Source of the DNA: Ralstonia mannitolilytica
GTDB lineage: Bacteria; Pseudomonadota; Gammaproteobacteria; Burkholderiales; Burkholderiaceae
Assembly: GCF_905397375.1 (NCBI RefSeq)
Contig: NZ_CAJPVG010000001.1
Coordinates: 744,001-808,000, forward strand
Length of the DNA: 64,000 bases
Reading direction: 5' to 3'
Part shown: piece after piece, positions 45,910 through 56,163 of the stretch
Position numbering within the stretch: position 1 is the stretch's first letter
Layout: each line of letters opens with the position of its first letter
Position numbers and translations under genes: made by a program
The notes under the pieces: generated by a model
What the model was told of the DNA's origin: nothing
The model's input: the letters and a program-made list of their open reading frames with translations, nothing else
Database searches by the model: none

Positions 45910-47058
45910 CTACGGTTTCGCCGTGGTGGCTGCGGGCGCGCCGCCTTGCGCCTGGATGTACGCCACCAGTGCGGAGAGCTCCTGCTCGCTGAGGTCGAAG
46001 CTCGGCATGATCGGCGCGAAGCCTTTCACCACGCGTGCCTTCGGGTCGCGAATGAATGCCCGCAGGTAGGCCTCGTCGACATGCGCGGTGCTGCCGTCGG
46101 CCATGGTTTCGGTCTTGCCGTACAGGCCCTTCCACGTGGGGCCGACGCCGGGGCTGCCGTCCACGCTGTGGCATGCGACGCAGCCCTTGGCCTGCGCCAG
46201 CGTCCTGCCCTGCTCGGCCAACGCCTGCGACGGGCCGCCGGCCGATGCCGAAGCGGCCTGGGCCTTGGCTTTCTGGCGTTGCTCGAAGGTGGTCTGCTGT
46301 GCCAGCCAGCGGGCGAACGCGGCCTCGTCTTCCACCACGACCACGCCGCGCATGTTGGCGTGGCCGATGCCGCAGAGCTGCGCGCACAGGATGTCGTATC
46401 GCCCCGCCTTGGTCGGCGTGAACCAGAAGGTGGTGACCATGCCGGGCACCATGTTCATGCGCGCACGAAATGGCGGCACATAGAAGTCGTGCAGCACATC
46501 GCGCGAGCGTGCCAGTACCTGGATCGGGCGGTTGATCGGCAGGTGCAGCTCCGGCGTGTCGATCAGGTAGTTGTCGCGGCCGTTCGGGTCAGCCGGGTTC
46601 ATGCCGAACGGGTTGTCGTTCGTCATGTAGCGCACGTCGGTCGTGCCGAGCTTGCCGCCGGGGCCGGCAAAGCGGAAGCGCCATTGCCACTGCTGGCCGA
46701 GCACCTCCATCTGCAGCGCGTTGGGCGGCGGGCGGACGTAATCGGCATAGACGAAGAGGCCCGGCGCGAGCAGTGCGGCCACGCCCACGGTGGTGACGCC
46801 GATCAGCCACCATTCCAGGCGCCTGTTGTGCGGTTCGTAACTGGCGCGGTGGCCGTCCTTGTGCCGGTAGCGCAGCAGCGCGGCCACCACGAAAAGGTTG
46901 ATGGCGACAAACAGCACGCCGGTGATGACGATGGTGATCGTCAGCGTGTCGTCCATGCGGCCCCAGTTGGACGCGATTGGCGTGATCCACCAGGGGCTGG
47001 CAACGTGAAACCCCACCGCCAGCACGACGATCAGAACGAGCGCAATCGCAAGGGCCAT
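45910..47058 (-). CDS. coxB: Cytochrome c oxidase subunit II with cytochrome c domain (caa3 type)
   Basis: 382 residues; the ATG at 47058 has GGGAGG at 47065-47070. Two N-terminal membrane helices (about 2-24 and 42-65, with a further one at 88-108) precede a cupredoxin domain with the CuA site CAQLCGIGHANM near residue 225. After a helical linker comes a fused cytochrome c domain: heme motif CVACHSVDG near residue 297 and a distal Met in APIMPSF. The fused domain makes this a caa3-type oxidase that can take electrons directly. First gene of the operon. Confidence 0.93.
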   Translation of the reverse strand: MALAIALVLIVVLAVGFHVASPWWITPIASNWGRMDDTLTITIVITGVLFVAINLFVVAALLRYRHKDGHRASYEPHNRRLEWWLIGVTTVGVAALLAPGLFVYADYVRPPPNALQMEVLGQQWQWRFRFAGPGGKLGTTDVRYMTNDNPFGMNPADPNGRDNYLIDTPELHLPINRPIQVLARSRDVLHDFYVPPFRARMNMVPGMVTTFWFTPTKAGRYDILCAQLCGIGHANMRGVVVVEDEAAFARWLAQQTTFEQRQKAKAQAASASAGGPSQALAEQGRTLAQAKGCVACHSVDGSPGVGPTWKGLYGKTETMADGSTAHVDEAYLRAFIRDPKARVVKGFAPIMPSFDLSEQELSALVAYIQAQGGAPAATTAKP

Positions 47059-47192
47059 GGGCACCTCCCGCGCAGGGACTCCTTCGACCCTAGGCTAGTT
47101 CGCGCACCGGGTTCGTGCAAGGCAACGTAAGGACGAGGCGCACCGGGCATGCGGATCGCCTCGATGCGCGCGCAGCCTGTTGCGCTGCAATG

Positions 47193-47233
47193 CAAAACGG
47201 CCGCCTTCGGCACACGTTGCCGCAGGCGGCCGT
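47193..47233 (-). terminator. Rho-independent terminator of the 47284-47796 gene
   Basis: ACGGCCGCCT (47197-47206) pairs with AGGCGGCCGT (47224-47233), and inside it CGGCA (47208-47212) pairs with TGCCG (47218-47222). Read on the minus strand, the stem is followed by TTTTGC. It isolates the membrane-protein gene from coxB. Confidence 0.7.
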
Positions 47234-47283
47234 CTCTTGGTGGCGCCGCTCGACTTGCGGCGCCGCAGGAAAAATGCGGTGCG

Positions 47284-47796
47284 TCAGCGCATCGTTTCCT
47301 GCCCGCGCCGTTCCAGCATGCCGTACGCGATGGCGGCGACCACGCCAAAGAGCAGGTTCGCCAGCAGCGGTCCCGACCCGCGCTCCGACACGAACCACGG
47401 GAAGACCGCCGTCATGCCGTAGAAATTGACCACGTACGCGACGATCCCGAACGCCACCCCGATGACCGCGAGCATGCCCGGGCTCGAATCGAAGTGGAAC
47501 GGCGCGATGATGGCCGCCAGCATCATCCCCATGAGGGCGCCGAGCACGAAGTGCAGCACGAGCGCCACGCCGACGATGCTGAAGCTGAACAGCGCCATGT
47601 CTTCCAGCGCCCCGCGGCCCATCACCATGGCCGCGATCTTGTGTGTCGGGCGCCACGGGCTTTCATTGAGCACCATGGTCGACCAGAAGAACTCCAGCAC
47701 GATGACGAGTGCGCCGCCCACGATCCCTGCCACGCTCGCGGCGAGCCAGTCGGGCATGCGGCGCTCCCAATGATGCGATTGCATGTGCAGTTCCAT
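47284..47796 (-). CDS. Four-helix membrane protein, unknown
   Basis: 170 residues; ATG at 47796 behind AGGAGG. Four hydrophobic segments: LAASVAGIVGGALVIVLEFF, FSIVGVALVLHFVLGALMGM, LAVIGVAFGIVAYVVNFYGM and a last LLANLLFGVVAAIAYGM. Between the first two is MVLNESPWRPTHKIAAMVMG, a stretch shared by a family often labelled sodium:proline symporter, although it is far too short for that. It is followed by a terminator, so it is probably monocistronic. Function unknown. Confidence 0.78.
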   Translation of the reverse strand: MELHMQSHHWERRMPDWLAASVAGIVGGALVIVLEFFWSTMVLNESPWRPTHKIAAMVMGRGALEDMALFSFSIVGVALVLHFVLGALMGMMLAAIIAPFHFDSSPGMLAVIGVAFGIVAYVVNFYGMTAVFPWFVSERGSGPLLANLLFGVVAAIAYGMLERRGQETMR

Positions 47797-47877
47797 ACGA
47801 ACCTCCTGCGGTGTATCAACGTCAGCACTTATGGATCGCACGCGCCACTTTGCGTGCAAGTGCAAATCGTATGGAAT

Positions 47878-48336
47878 TCAGAATGGCAGATACGGGTGCC
47901 AACGCAAGGTACAAAAACCCTGCGCATCGCACAGCACCACGGCGTTCTGCTCGAACGTCAGCATCAGCGTGTCGGCGACGGCGGGGTCGTCGATGAACAG
48001 CAGCAGGCTCGGCTCCGGCGCCCATGCGTGCGCGGGCATGTCGTCCGGCGGGCCGCCCTCGCCGGGCAGCCAGGCCATGCCGCGTGTGATCACCCAGGCG
48101 AGCAGTTCGGCCTGGCGGGCGGTGTTTTCCTCGGCGGACACCGGGCGCGAGAACGGCTGGTGCGCCGTCACGAACACCGCCCACGGCGCGTCGGCCTGCG
48201 CGAGCAGCCCCGCAACGCACGGGTTGACGGCATCCAGGCGCAGCAGCACGTCGCCTTGCGGCCCGCGCACGCGATAGCGCGCACGCTGGTAGGCGGCAAT
48301 GAGTTCAGGCGTGGGTGTGGGTGGAGACCGATGCAT
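47878..48336 (-). CDS. DUF3293 family protein
   Basis: 152 residues from the ATG at 48336 (no clear ribosome binding site). The N-terminal LIAAYQRARYRV, the central APWAVFVTAHQPFSRPVSAEEN, and ARQAELLAWVITRG are typical of DUF3293. The C-terminal part reads FEQNAVVLCDAQGFCTLRW. Cytoplasmic, no known activity. It is divergent from the universal stress protein gene. Confidence 0.78.
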   Translation of the reverse strand: MHRSPPTPTPELIAAYQRARYRVRGPQGDVLLRLDAVNPCVAGLLAQADAPWAVFVTAHQPFSRPVSAEENTARQAELLAWVITRGMAWLPGEGGPPDDMPAHAWAPEPSLLLFIDDPAVADTLMLTFEQNAVVLCDAQGFCTLRWHPYLPF

Positions 48337-48466
48337 TGTTGTGCCGCGCGAACACGGCCATCTGATCTGGCGCAACGAAAAAGGGCTGCCGATGTCACAG
48401 AATAGCCTGGGGGCGGACGCTGCTCCAGCGCCGTTCCGACAACCACTCTCCTGCGAGGCTTGAACC

Positions 48467-48922
48467 ATGTACAAGAAGATCCTGGTCGCCGTTGATGGCA
48501 GCGACACGAGCAAGCTGGCCCTGGCCGAAGCCATCCGCCTGGCCAAGGCGTTCCAGAGCATCGTGCGCGCCGTCTACATCGTCGACAGCCCGGCGATGCT
48601 GTTCGACGTCGGCTATTACGACCCGACGGAGCTGCGCAAGTCGTTCATCGAAGCCGGCACGCTGCTGTTGAAGGAGACCGCGGACGCGCTGGCCGCGGCG
48701 GGCCTCGCAAACGAAACCACGCTGGTGGAAACCGAAGGCGTGGGCGAGGATGTGGCCGGTGCCCTGCAGCGCGAAGCCCTGCAGAGCGGCGCCGATGTGG
48801 TCGTGATGGGCACGCACGGCCGCCGCGGCCTGGCGCACGCCATGCTGGGCAGCGTGGCCGAAAAGTTCGTCCGCCTGGCGACCACGCCGGTGCTGCTGGT
48901 GCGCGGTCCGGCCAAGGGCTGA
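48467..48922 (+). CDS. Universal stress protein (UspA family)
   Basis: 151 residues. Single Usp domain: KKILVAVDGSDTSKLALAEA at the start, with the nucleotide-binding Asp, and the ATP-binding C-terminal motif VMGTHGRRGLAHAMLGSVAEKFVRLA (G-2x-G-9x-G-S/T type), which predicts an ATP-binding, UspFG-like member. Often expressed under low oxygen or starvation. Its position next to the oxidase and stress genes is compatible with that but gives no proof. Confidence 0.93.
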   Translation: MYKKILVAVDGSDTSKLALAEAIRLAKAFQSIVRAVYIVDSPAMLFDVGYYDPTELRKSFIEAGTLLLKETADALAAAGLANETTLVETEGVGEDVAGALQREALQSGADVVVMGTHGRRGLAHAMLGSVAEKFVRLATTPVLLVRGPAKG

Positions 48923-49047
48923 GCAGCGGTGATTGCGCGCGCAGGCCGGGTTTGCCCCTGCGCGTGACGGATATCATGTGGGCATCTCGGGTCGCGGGCT
49001 GGCAGGCTCGCGGCTTGTTTGCCACAACAGTCTCCGTCGCCACCGCC

Positions 49048-49761
49048 ATGAACGCCAATCCGGACGCCCAGTCACGTCCCCCCATCCGCGCCATCCGGGC
49101 GCTCACCGCTCTCGAGGGCCGCGTGCTCGGCGTCCTGGTCGAGAAGCAGCACACGGTGCCCGACACTTATCCGCTCACACTCAACGCGCTGGTTGCCGGC
49201 TGCAACCAGAAGACCGCACGCGCGCCGGTGATGAACGTTACTGAAGCGGAAATCCTCACCGCCATCGACGGATTGAAATCGCTGAGCCTCGTGATGGAAG
49301 GCAGCAGCAGCCGCGTGCCGCGCTTCGAGCACAACATGGGCCGCGTGCTCGGCGTGCCGAGCCAGTCCGTGGCGCTTCTGACCGCGCTGCTGTTGCGCGG
49401 TCCGCAAACGGCCGCCGAGCTGCGCCTGAACGCCGCGCGGTTGCACGCGTTTGCAGACATCTCGTCCGTTGAAGCGTTTCTGGAAGAACTGGCCGAGAAC
49501 GACCCGCCTTACGTCGTGAGGCTGCCGCGCGCGGCCGGCGAGCGAGAAAGCCGCTGGACGCACCGGCTCTGCGGTGAAGTGGCCCAGAGCGACGTGCGGC
49601 CGCGTGATGCGGATGCGCCCGACGAAGCCATTCCGCCTTCCGAATTCGAAGCCCTGAAGGCCGAGCACAAGCAGTTGGCCGACAAGGTGGCAAGGCTTCA
49701 GGCGCTGGTCGAGCAGATGGCCGGCGAGCTCGGCATCCCGGTCGACAAGTCCGTGCTGTAA
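49048..49761 (+). CDS. YceH family protein (DUF480)
   Basis: 237 residues from the ATG at 49048. Two winged-helix-like repeats: LEGRVLGVLVEKQHTVPDTY and NALVAGCNQKTARAPVM in the first, LLTALLLRGPQTAAELRLNA in the second, as in YceH. The C-terminal 50 residues form a coiled coil (EFEALKAEHKQLADKVARLQ onward). The role of the family is unknown; a DNA-binding function is suggested by fold. The open frame reaches back to 48952 but the family begins at 49048. Confidence 0.88.
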   Translation: MNANPDAQSRPPIRAIRALTALEGRVLGVLVEKQHTVPDTYPLTLNALVAGCNQKTARAPVMNVTEAEILTAIDGLKSLSLVMEGSSSRVPRFEHNMGRVLGVPSQSVALLTALLLRGPQTAAELRLNAARLHAFADISSVEAFLEELAENDPPYVVRLPRAAGERESRWTHRLCGEVAQSDVRPRDADAPDEAIPPSEFEALKAEHKQLADKVARLQALVEQMAGELGIPVDKSVL

Positions 49762-49763
49762 AC

Positions 49764-49793
49764 GCGGCCGGCCTCAGCAGCGAAGACGGCCGC
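49764..49793. terminator. Weak hairpin between convergent yceH-type gene and edd
   Basis: GCGGCCG (49764-49770) pairs with CGGCCGC (49787-49793) around a 16-base loop, just after the yceH-type stop and before the edd stop. No T-run, so efficiency is doubtful. Confidence 0.25.
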
Positions 49794-49805
49794 ATCGTCA
49801 TCCGC

Positions 49806-51644
49806 CTACGCGCCCGGCGACACGAACAGCGTGCAGGCGCCTTCCTCGGCGGCAGACACATTGCGGCGGAAGCCCGAGAACAGGTCGCGCCCGACGCCCG
49901 CGTGATAGTGCGAAAGATCCGGCGTGCTGACCTTGCGGGCGTTCCACTCCGCCTCCGGTACGCGCACGGACAGCGTGCCCGCCTCAGCATCCAGCACGAC
50001 GATGTCGCCATCGCGCACGCGCGCCAGCGGCCCGCCGTTGAGCGCTTCCGGCGTGACGTGGATCGCCGCCGGCACCTTGCCCGATGCCCCCGACATGCGG
50101 CCGTCCGTCACGAGCGCCACCTTGAAGCCGCGCTCCTGCAGCACCGACAGCGTCGGCGTGAGCTTGTGGAGCTCGGGCATGCCGTTGGCGGCGGGGCCCT
50201 GGTACGGCAGCACGGCGACGAAGTCGCGCTCCAGCTCGCCGGCCTTGAAAGCGTCGATCAGGTCGTCCTGCGCATGGAAGACGCGCGCCGGGGCTTCCAC
50301 GAAGCGATGCTCCGGCTTGACCGCCGACACCTTGATGACCGAGCGTCCGAGGTTGCCCTCGAGCACGCGCAGGCCGCCGTCCGGCGAGAACGGCTCGGCC
50401 ACGCCGCGCACGATGTTCGTGTCGAGCGACGCAGCTATGCCGTCGCGCCACACCAGCTTGTCGCCTTCCAGGAAAGGCTCCTGGGTATGGCGGCGCAGGC
50501 CCTTGCCCATGATCGTCGTCACGTCCTCGTGCAGCAGGCCGGCGTCGAGCAGTTCGCGGATCACGATCGACAGGCCGCCGGCGGCCTGGAACTCGTTCAC
50601 GTCGGCCTTGCCGTTCGGGTACACACGCGCCAGCAGCGGAATCACGCCCGACAGGTCGTTGAAGTCGTCCCACGTGAGCAGGATGCCCGCCGCACGCGCC
50701 ATCGCGATCAGGTGCAGCGTGTGGTTGGTCGAGCCGCCCGTGGCCAGCAGGCCGACGATGCCGTTGACGAACGCGCGCTCGTCGAGCACATCGGCGATGG
50801 GCGTGTACTGGTTGCCGCTGTAGACGAGCTTGAGCACCTGGCGCGCGGCCTCGCGCGTGAGCGCCTCGCGCAGCGGCGTGCCCGGGTTGATGAAAGCGGT
50901 GCCCGGCAGGTGCAGGCCCATGATCTCCATCAGCATCTGGTTGGAGTTGGCCGTGCCGTAGAACGTGCAGGTGCCGGGGCCGTGGTACGACTTCGATTCG
51001 GCTTCGAGCAGGTCGGCGCGCGAGAGCTTGCCTTCGGCGTAGAGCTGGCGCGTGCGGGCCTTCTCGTCGTTGCTGATGCCGGTGGTCATGGGGCCGGCCG
51101 GCACGAACACGGCCGGCAGGTGGCCGAACGACAGCGCCCCGATCACCAGCCCCGGCACGATCTTGTCGCACACGCCGAGGTACAGCGCCGCGTCGAACAT
51201 CTGGTGCGACAGCGCCACGGCCGTCGACAGCGCAATGGTGTCGCGCGAGAAGAGCGACAGCTCCATGCCGTCCTGCCCCTGCGTCACGCCATCGCACATG
51301 GCCGGCACGCCGCCGGCAAACTGCGCGGTGCCGCCGGCTTCGAGCGCAGCCTGCTTGATCCACGCCGGAAATGCCTCCAGCGGCTGGTGGGCCGAGAGCA
51401 TGTCGTTGTACGCCGACACGATGCCGATGTTCGGCCGCTCCAGTGCCTTGAGCCGGATCTTGGTCTCGCCCTCCATGGCCGCGAAGCCGTGGGCGAGGTT
51501 CGTGCACGAGAGCAGCGTGCGCTCGACCTTGCGGCCGGCGTTCATGCGGGTGACGTCCAGATAGGCTTGGCGCGGGCCGCGGCTGCGGTCGATGATGCGC
51601 TGGGTGACGTCGGCCACGACGTCATGCAGGCGGTGCTGGGCCAT
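49806..51644 (-). CDS. edd: Phosphogluconate dehydratase
   Basis: Entner-Doudoroff enzyme converting 6-phosphogluconate to KDPG; 612 residues, normal length. The iron-sulfur and active-site motifs are LLSCTNLAHGF, GVPAMCDGVTQGQDGMELS, LGVCDKIVPGLVIGAL and NPGTPLREALTREA. The C-terminal half holds VTDGRMSGASGKVPAAIHVTPEA, common to dehydratases of the ILVD/EDD family. The start ATG at 51644 is 42 bases from a HexR-type box. The aldolase gene eda is not in the window. Confidence 0.95.
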   Translation of the reverse strand: MAQHRLHDVVADVTQRIIDRSRGPRQAYLDVTRMNAGRKVERTLLSCTNLAHGFAAMEGETKIRLKALERPNIGIVSAYNDMLSAHQPLEAFPAWIKQAALEAGGTAQFAGGVPAMCDGVTQGQDGMELSLFSRDTIALSTAVALSHQMFDAALYLGVCDKIVPGLVIGALSFGHLPAVFVPAGPMTTGISNDEKARTRQLYAEGKLSRADLLEAESKSYHGPGTCTFYGTANSNQMLMEIMGLHLPGTAFINPGTPLREALTREAARQVLKLVYSGNQYTPIADVLDERAFVNGIVGLLATGGSTNHTLHLIAMARAAGILLTWDDFNDLSGVIPLLARVYPNGKADVNEFQAAGGLSIVIRELLDAGLLHEDVTTIMGKGLRRHTQEPFLEGDKLVWRDGIAASLDTNIVRGVAEPFSPDGGLRVLEGNLGRSVIKVSAVKPEHRFVEAPARVFHAQDDLIDAFKAGELERDFVAVLPYQGPAANGMPELHKLTPTLSVLQERGFKVALVTDGRMSGASGKVPAAIHVTPEALNGGPLARVRDGDIVVLDAEAGTLSVRVPEAEWNARKVSTPDLSHYHAGVGRDLFSGFRRNVSAAEEGACTLFVSPGA

Positions 51645-51685
51645 GCGGGTTCTCCAGGAAGTGGGGTCCGGGGTGGGAGGTGTGC

Positions 51686-51700
51686 TGTAATTTTCCTACA
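51686..51700. promoter_or_regulatory. HexR operator candidate for edd
   Basis: TGTAATTTTCCTACA: a TGTA...TACA dyad of 15 bases, matching the shape of known HexR sites (TGTARTWWWAYTACA-type). It is 42-56 bases upstream of the edd ATG, where HexR would block transcription until KDPG releases it. hexR itself lies at 55285-56163. Confidence 0.65.
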
Positions 51701-51860
51701 AACACGCCCGTTGTGGGACAGGGTTTTCCACAAGGATGCGTCGTCTCGCAACGGCGTGCACGCGAATTGCGTGCCAGAAGGCGCGCCAGGAGCCACGATC
51801 CGCGTCGCAAGTCGGGCAGGAAACCCCTGCTCGGGCAGCGTTGCAGCACCTTGCTCGCGA

Positions 51861-51875
51861 TGTAGTAATACTACA
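51861..51875. promoter_or_regulatory. HexR operator candidate for zwf
   Basis: TGTAGTAATACTACA is a perfect dyad around one central base (7-1-7) and a near-ideal HexR box. It lies about 190 bases upstream of zwf and 217 bases from edd, oriented for control of the zwf-pgl-glk operon. Regulation is inferred from the motif and the local hexR gene. Confidence 0.72.
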
Positions 51876-52004
51876 AAATGAGGCCAAAACAGGTGCTGGC
51901 CGGACCTGTCGTCCAATCGAGCGGGCGCGCGTTGCCCTGAGCCGGGCCTCTGGGCCGCAACGACGCCATGCGAGCTCAATGCCCCCTGGCGCATGCCCGT
52001 TTCA

Positions 52005-52033
52005 TTGGATGACAGGCTCCAGTCAGCTAGGCT
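52005..52033 (+). promoter_or_regulatory. Possible zwf promoter
   Basis: TTGGAT (52005-52010) and TAGGCT (52028-52033) with a 17-base spacer. The match is weak, and the HexR box lies 130 bases further up, which would be unusual for simple repression, so another start site nearer 51875 is equally possible. Confidence 0.25.
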
Positions 52034-52067
52034 AGCCTAATCGATGGCTCACACACAGGAGATGACG

Positions 52068-53536
<1,469 letters not shown>

Positions 53537-53537
<1 letters not shown>

Positions 53538-54241
53538 TGGCACCCCGCTGGCACGCAGCCACCGACGCGGCGGCGCAGGTTCAGGCGCTCGCCACATCCA
53601 TCGCCAGTACGCTCGCGCATGTGATCGAAGACCAGGGCACCGCGTGCCTGGCGGTGTCGGGCGGGCGCTCGCCGATTGCCCTGTTTGCGGCGTTGCGCGT
53701 GCTGCCCCTGCGCTGGGCCGATGTGTCGATCACGCTCGTCGACGAACGCGCGGTGCCGCCTGACCATGCCGACAGCAACGCGCGCCTGGTCCGCGAACAC
53801 CTGCTGCAGGACGCAGCCGCCGCGGCGCGATTCTTTCCGCTTGTGCTGCCGCTGCAGGTGCATGGCGGCTCCGTGGACGTCGATGCCTGCGTCGCTACGG
53901 CCAACGCGCCGTTCCAGCAGCCCGACGTCGTGATCCTCGGCATGGGCGACGACGGGCACACGGCCTCGCTGTTTCCCGATGCGCCCGAGTTGCCGGACGG
54001 CGTGGACCGCACGAAGCCGCCCGGCTACCTGCCCGTGCGGCCGGGCACCGCACCGCACCGGCGCATCAGCCTCAACCTCTCGGCGCTGTGCGCGGCGCGG
54101 CGGCTGTTCCTGTCGATCGCGGGGCCGATCAAGCGCGCGGTGTTCGACACGGCGGCGCAGGACGTGGCACAGCCCGCGCTACCCGTGAGTTATGTCATTC
54201 ATCAGCGGGAGGTACCGCTCGATGTCTATTGGACTGCATGA
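53537..54241 (+). CDS. pgl: 6-phosphogluconolactonase
   Basis: Hydrolyses 6-phosphogluconolactone to 6-phosphogluconate. 234 residues; ATG at 53537 shares its A with the zwf TAA. Family motifs are VSGGRSPIALFAAL, LVDERAVPPDHADSNARLV and the catalytic GMGDDGHTASLFPD. Short for the family but complete. The glk start lies 20 bases inside its 3' end. Confidence 0.95.
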
Positions 54242-55277
54242 AGTGAGCGCGGGCACCGTGGCCGATGTGACGGCCTATCCGCGCCTGGTGGCCGACGTGG
54301 GCGGCACCAACGTGCGTTTTGCACTCGAGATGGCGCCCATGCGCCTTGCGCACATCGGCGTCCTCGCCGGCGACGATTACCCCTCGCTCGAGGCGGCCAT
54401 GCGGGCGTACCTGGCATCGCTGCCGCCCGAGATTGCCGCAGCGGGTGTGCGCCACGCGGCCATCGGCATCGCCAACCCGGTGCTCGGCGACCAGATCCGC
54501 ATGACCAACCGCGACTGGGCCTTCTCCATCGAAGCCATGCGGCAGTCGCTGGGCTTCGACACCTTCGTCGTGCTGAACGACTTTGCGGCGCTGGCCCATG
54601 CGCTGCCGTTCCTGCCCGCCGAAGAGCTGGAGCAGGTGGGCGGCGGCGCAAGCGTGGCCGATGCACCGCGCGCGCTGCTCGGCGCGGGCACGGGCCTGGG
54701 CGTGGCATCGCTGCTGCCGACGGCGGACGGCCGCTACATCGCCGTGGCAGGCGAAGGCGGGCATGTCGCGTTTCCGCCCATGAACGACGAGGAGGTCGCC
54801 ATCTGGCGCTTCGCGCGCGAGCGCTTCGGGCATGTCTCGGCGGAACGGTTGATTTCGGGGATGGGCCTGGAGCTGATCTACGAAGCGCTGGGCGTGTGCT
54901 TCGACCTGTGGCAGCAGGGCCCCGCCGTGCGCCGCGCCGCCGACATCACCGCCATCGCCCTGGGCGAGATGGAAGATGCCGCCGGCGACCACGCGCGCTG
55001 CCGCTATGCCGTCGACACGTTCTGCGCGTTCCTTGGCACCATCGCGGCCAACCTGGCTGTCACACTGGGCGCGCGGGGCGGCGTGTATATCGGCGGCGGC
55101 ATCGTGCCGCGCCTCGGGCCGGCCTTTGCCAATTCGCCCTTCCGGCGGCGCTTTGAAGACAAGGGGCGCTTTTCAGCGTACGTGGCGGCGATGCCGGTGT
55201 ATGTCATCCACTCGCCGTATCCCGGCCTCATCGGCCTGTGCGCGGCGATGGACCACGCCGTGGCGCAGGGCCACTGA
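54222..55277 (+). CDS. glk: Glucokinase
   Basis: Phosphorylates glucose with ATP. 351 residues from the ATG at 54222 (GGGAGG at 54207-54212); an ATG at 54192 would extend it further into pgl. Bacterial glucokinase (Glk/ROK-unlike) motifs: LVADVGGTNVRFAL for phosphate binding, VLNDFAALAHALP with the catalytic Asp, LLGAGTGLGVASL and GEGGHVAFPP. In several Burkholderia the glucokinase is fused to a C-terminal RpiR-type regulator; here it ends normally and the regulator is a separate convergent gene. Confidence 0.94.
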   Translation: MSIGLHEVSAGTVADVTAYPRLVADVGGTNVRFALEMAPMRLAHIGVLAGDDYPSLEAAMRAYLASLPPEIAAAGVRHAAIGIANPVLGDQIRMTNRDWAFSIEAMRQSLGFDTFVVLNDFAALAHALPFLPAEELEQVGGGASVADAPRALLGAGTGLGVASLLPTADGRYIAVAGEGGHVAFPPMNDEEVAIWRFARERFGHVSAERLISGMGLELIYEALGVCFDLWQQGPAVRRAADITAIALGEMEDAAGDHARCRYAVDTFCAFLGTIAANLAVTLGARGGVYIGGGIVPRLGPAFANSPFRRRFEDKGRFSAYVAAMPVYVIHSPYPGLIGLCAAMDHAVAQGH

Positions 55278-55284
55278 CGCCGCG

Positions 55285-56163
55285 CTATTCCGGCAGCGGA
55301 TGCCGGGGCGGGACGGCGTTGCCCTTGCGCAGCGCCACCTCGACCACCAGCGCATCGAGCAGCGCAAGGTGCAGCAGCCGCGCCACCATGGAGCGGTCGG
55401 TCACGGCATCGTCCACGTCTGCGGGCAGCACCACGTCGGCCAGGGCGGCCAGCGGGCTGCCCGGCGCCGTGACGGCAATCACCTGCACACCGAGCTCGCG
55501 CACGCGTTCCACTGCCGTCTGGAGCTCGGGCAGCGTGCCGGACTTGGAAATGGCGATCACCACGTCGCCGGCCTGCAGTACGTTCAACGACATCGACACC
55601 AGATACGGATCGCTATATGCGTTGGCCGCGATGCCGTAGCGGAAGAACTTGGTCTGCGCGTCGGCAGCGACGACGCCGGAGCTGCCGAAGCCATACAGGT
55701 CGATGCGCTGCGCACCGGCGACCAGCGCGACGGCGGCGTCGAGCGCGCGCGCATCGAAACGATCCTGCAACGCGGTGAGCGCGTCGATGGTGTTCTGCAA
55801 TACGCGCGTGCCGGACGGCGCGGCTGCATGTGCGGCGCGTGCGGCACGGGCGGGCGCCTGGGCCGTGCCTGTGTGGCGTGCGGCCTCGGGGCCGACGTTG
55901 CCTTGTGCCAGCCGCAGCTTGAAGTCGGACAGCCCGTGGCAGCCCATCGAGCGGCAGAAGCGGATCACCGTGGGCTGGCTGACGCCGGCCTCGCGCGCAA
56001 TGGCGGCCACCGGCAGGCTGAGCACCGTGCCCGCTTGGCGCAGCACCCAGTCGGCCACCTGGCGCTCGGCCGGAGACAGCGACGGGCGTGCCGCGCGGAT
56101 GCGTGCGCGCAGGTCGGTGACGGGTTCGGTGGCGTCGGAGGGCGTGGCTTGCTGGGCGCTCAT
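55285..56163 (-). CDS. hexR: RpiR family regulator HexR
   Basis: Repressor of glucose-catabolic genes, released by KDPG in studied species. 292 residues. The N-terminal HTH_6 domain (about residues 15-92) contains AAIAREAGVSQPTVIRFCRS and MGCHGLSDFKLRLAQG. The SIS domain (about 125-260) binds the sugar phosphate: ALVAGAQRIDLYGFGSSGVV and VISKSGTLPELQTAV-like IAISKSGTLPELQTAVERV. It ends 7 bases from the convergent glk. The two boxes between edd and zwf support the HexR assignment over other RpiR regulators. Confidence 0.9.
   Translation of the reverse strand: MSAQQATPSDATEPVTDLRARIRAARPSLSPAERQVADWVLRQAGTVLSLPVAAIAREAGVSQPTVIRFCRSMGCHGLSDFKLRLAQGNVGPEAARHTGTAQAPARAARAAHAAAPSGTRVLQNTIDALTALQDRFDARALDAAVALVAGAQRIDLYGFGSSGVVAADAQTKFFRYGIAANAYSDPYLVSMSLNVLQAGDVVIAISKSGTLPELQTAVERVRELGVQVIAVTAPGSPLAALADVVLPADVDDAVTDRSMVARLLHLALLDALVVEVALRKGNAVPPRHPLPE

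Larger units (their letters stand above)
51645..52067. other. edd-zwf divergent control region
   Basis: 423 bases between divergent edd and zwf. It carries two HexR-type palindromes (51686-51700 and 51861-51875) and a third short palindrome TAGGCTAGCCTA at 52028-52039 just before zwf. No gene with a ribosome binding site is visible; an in-frame ATG at 52044 belongs to the zwf leader. Confidence 0.7.

Noticed and set aside
44059..47130. A 1023-residue plus-strand open frame opposite the oxidase operon
   Set aside because: Composition is His/Arg/Gln-rich with no domain pattern; it is an antisense shadow of GC-rich genes.
49902..51881. A 659-residue plus-strand open frame opposite edd
   Set aside because: No ribosome binding site, shadow composition, fully antisense to edd.
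52044..52067. Upstream ATG codons for zwf at 52044 and 52062
   Set aside because: The first has no ribosome binding site, the second directly abuts it. 52068 has correct spacing.
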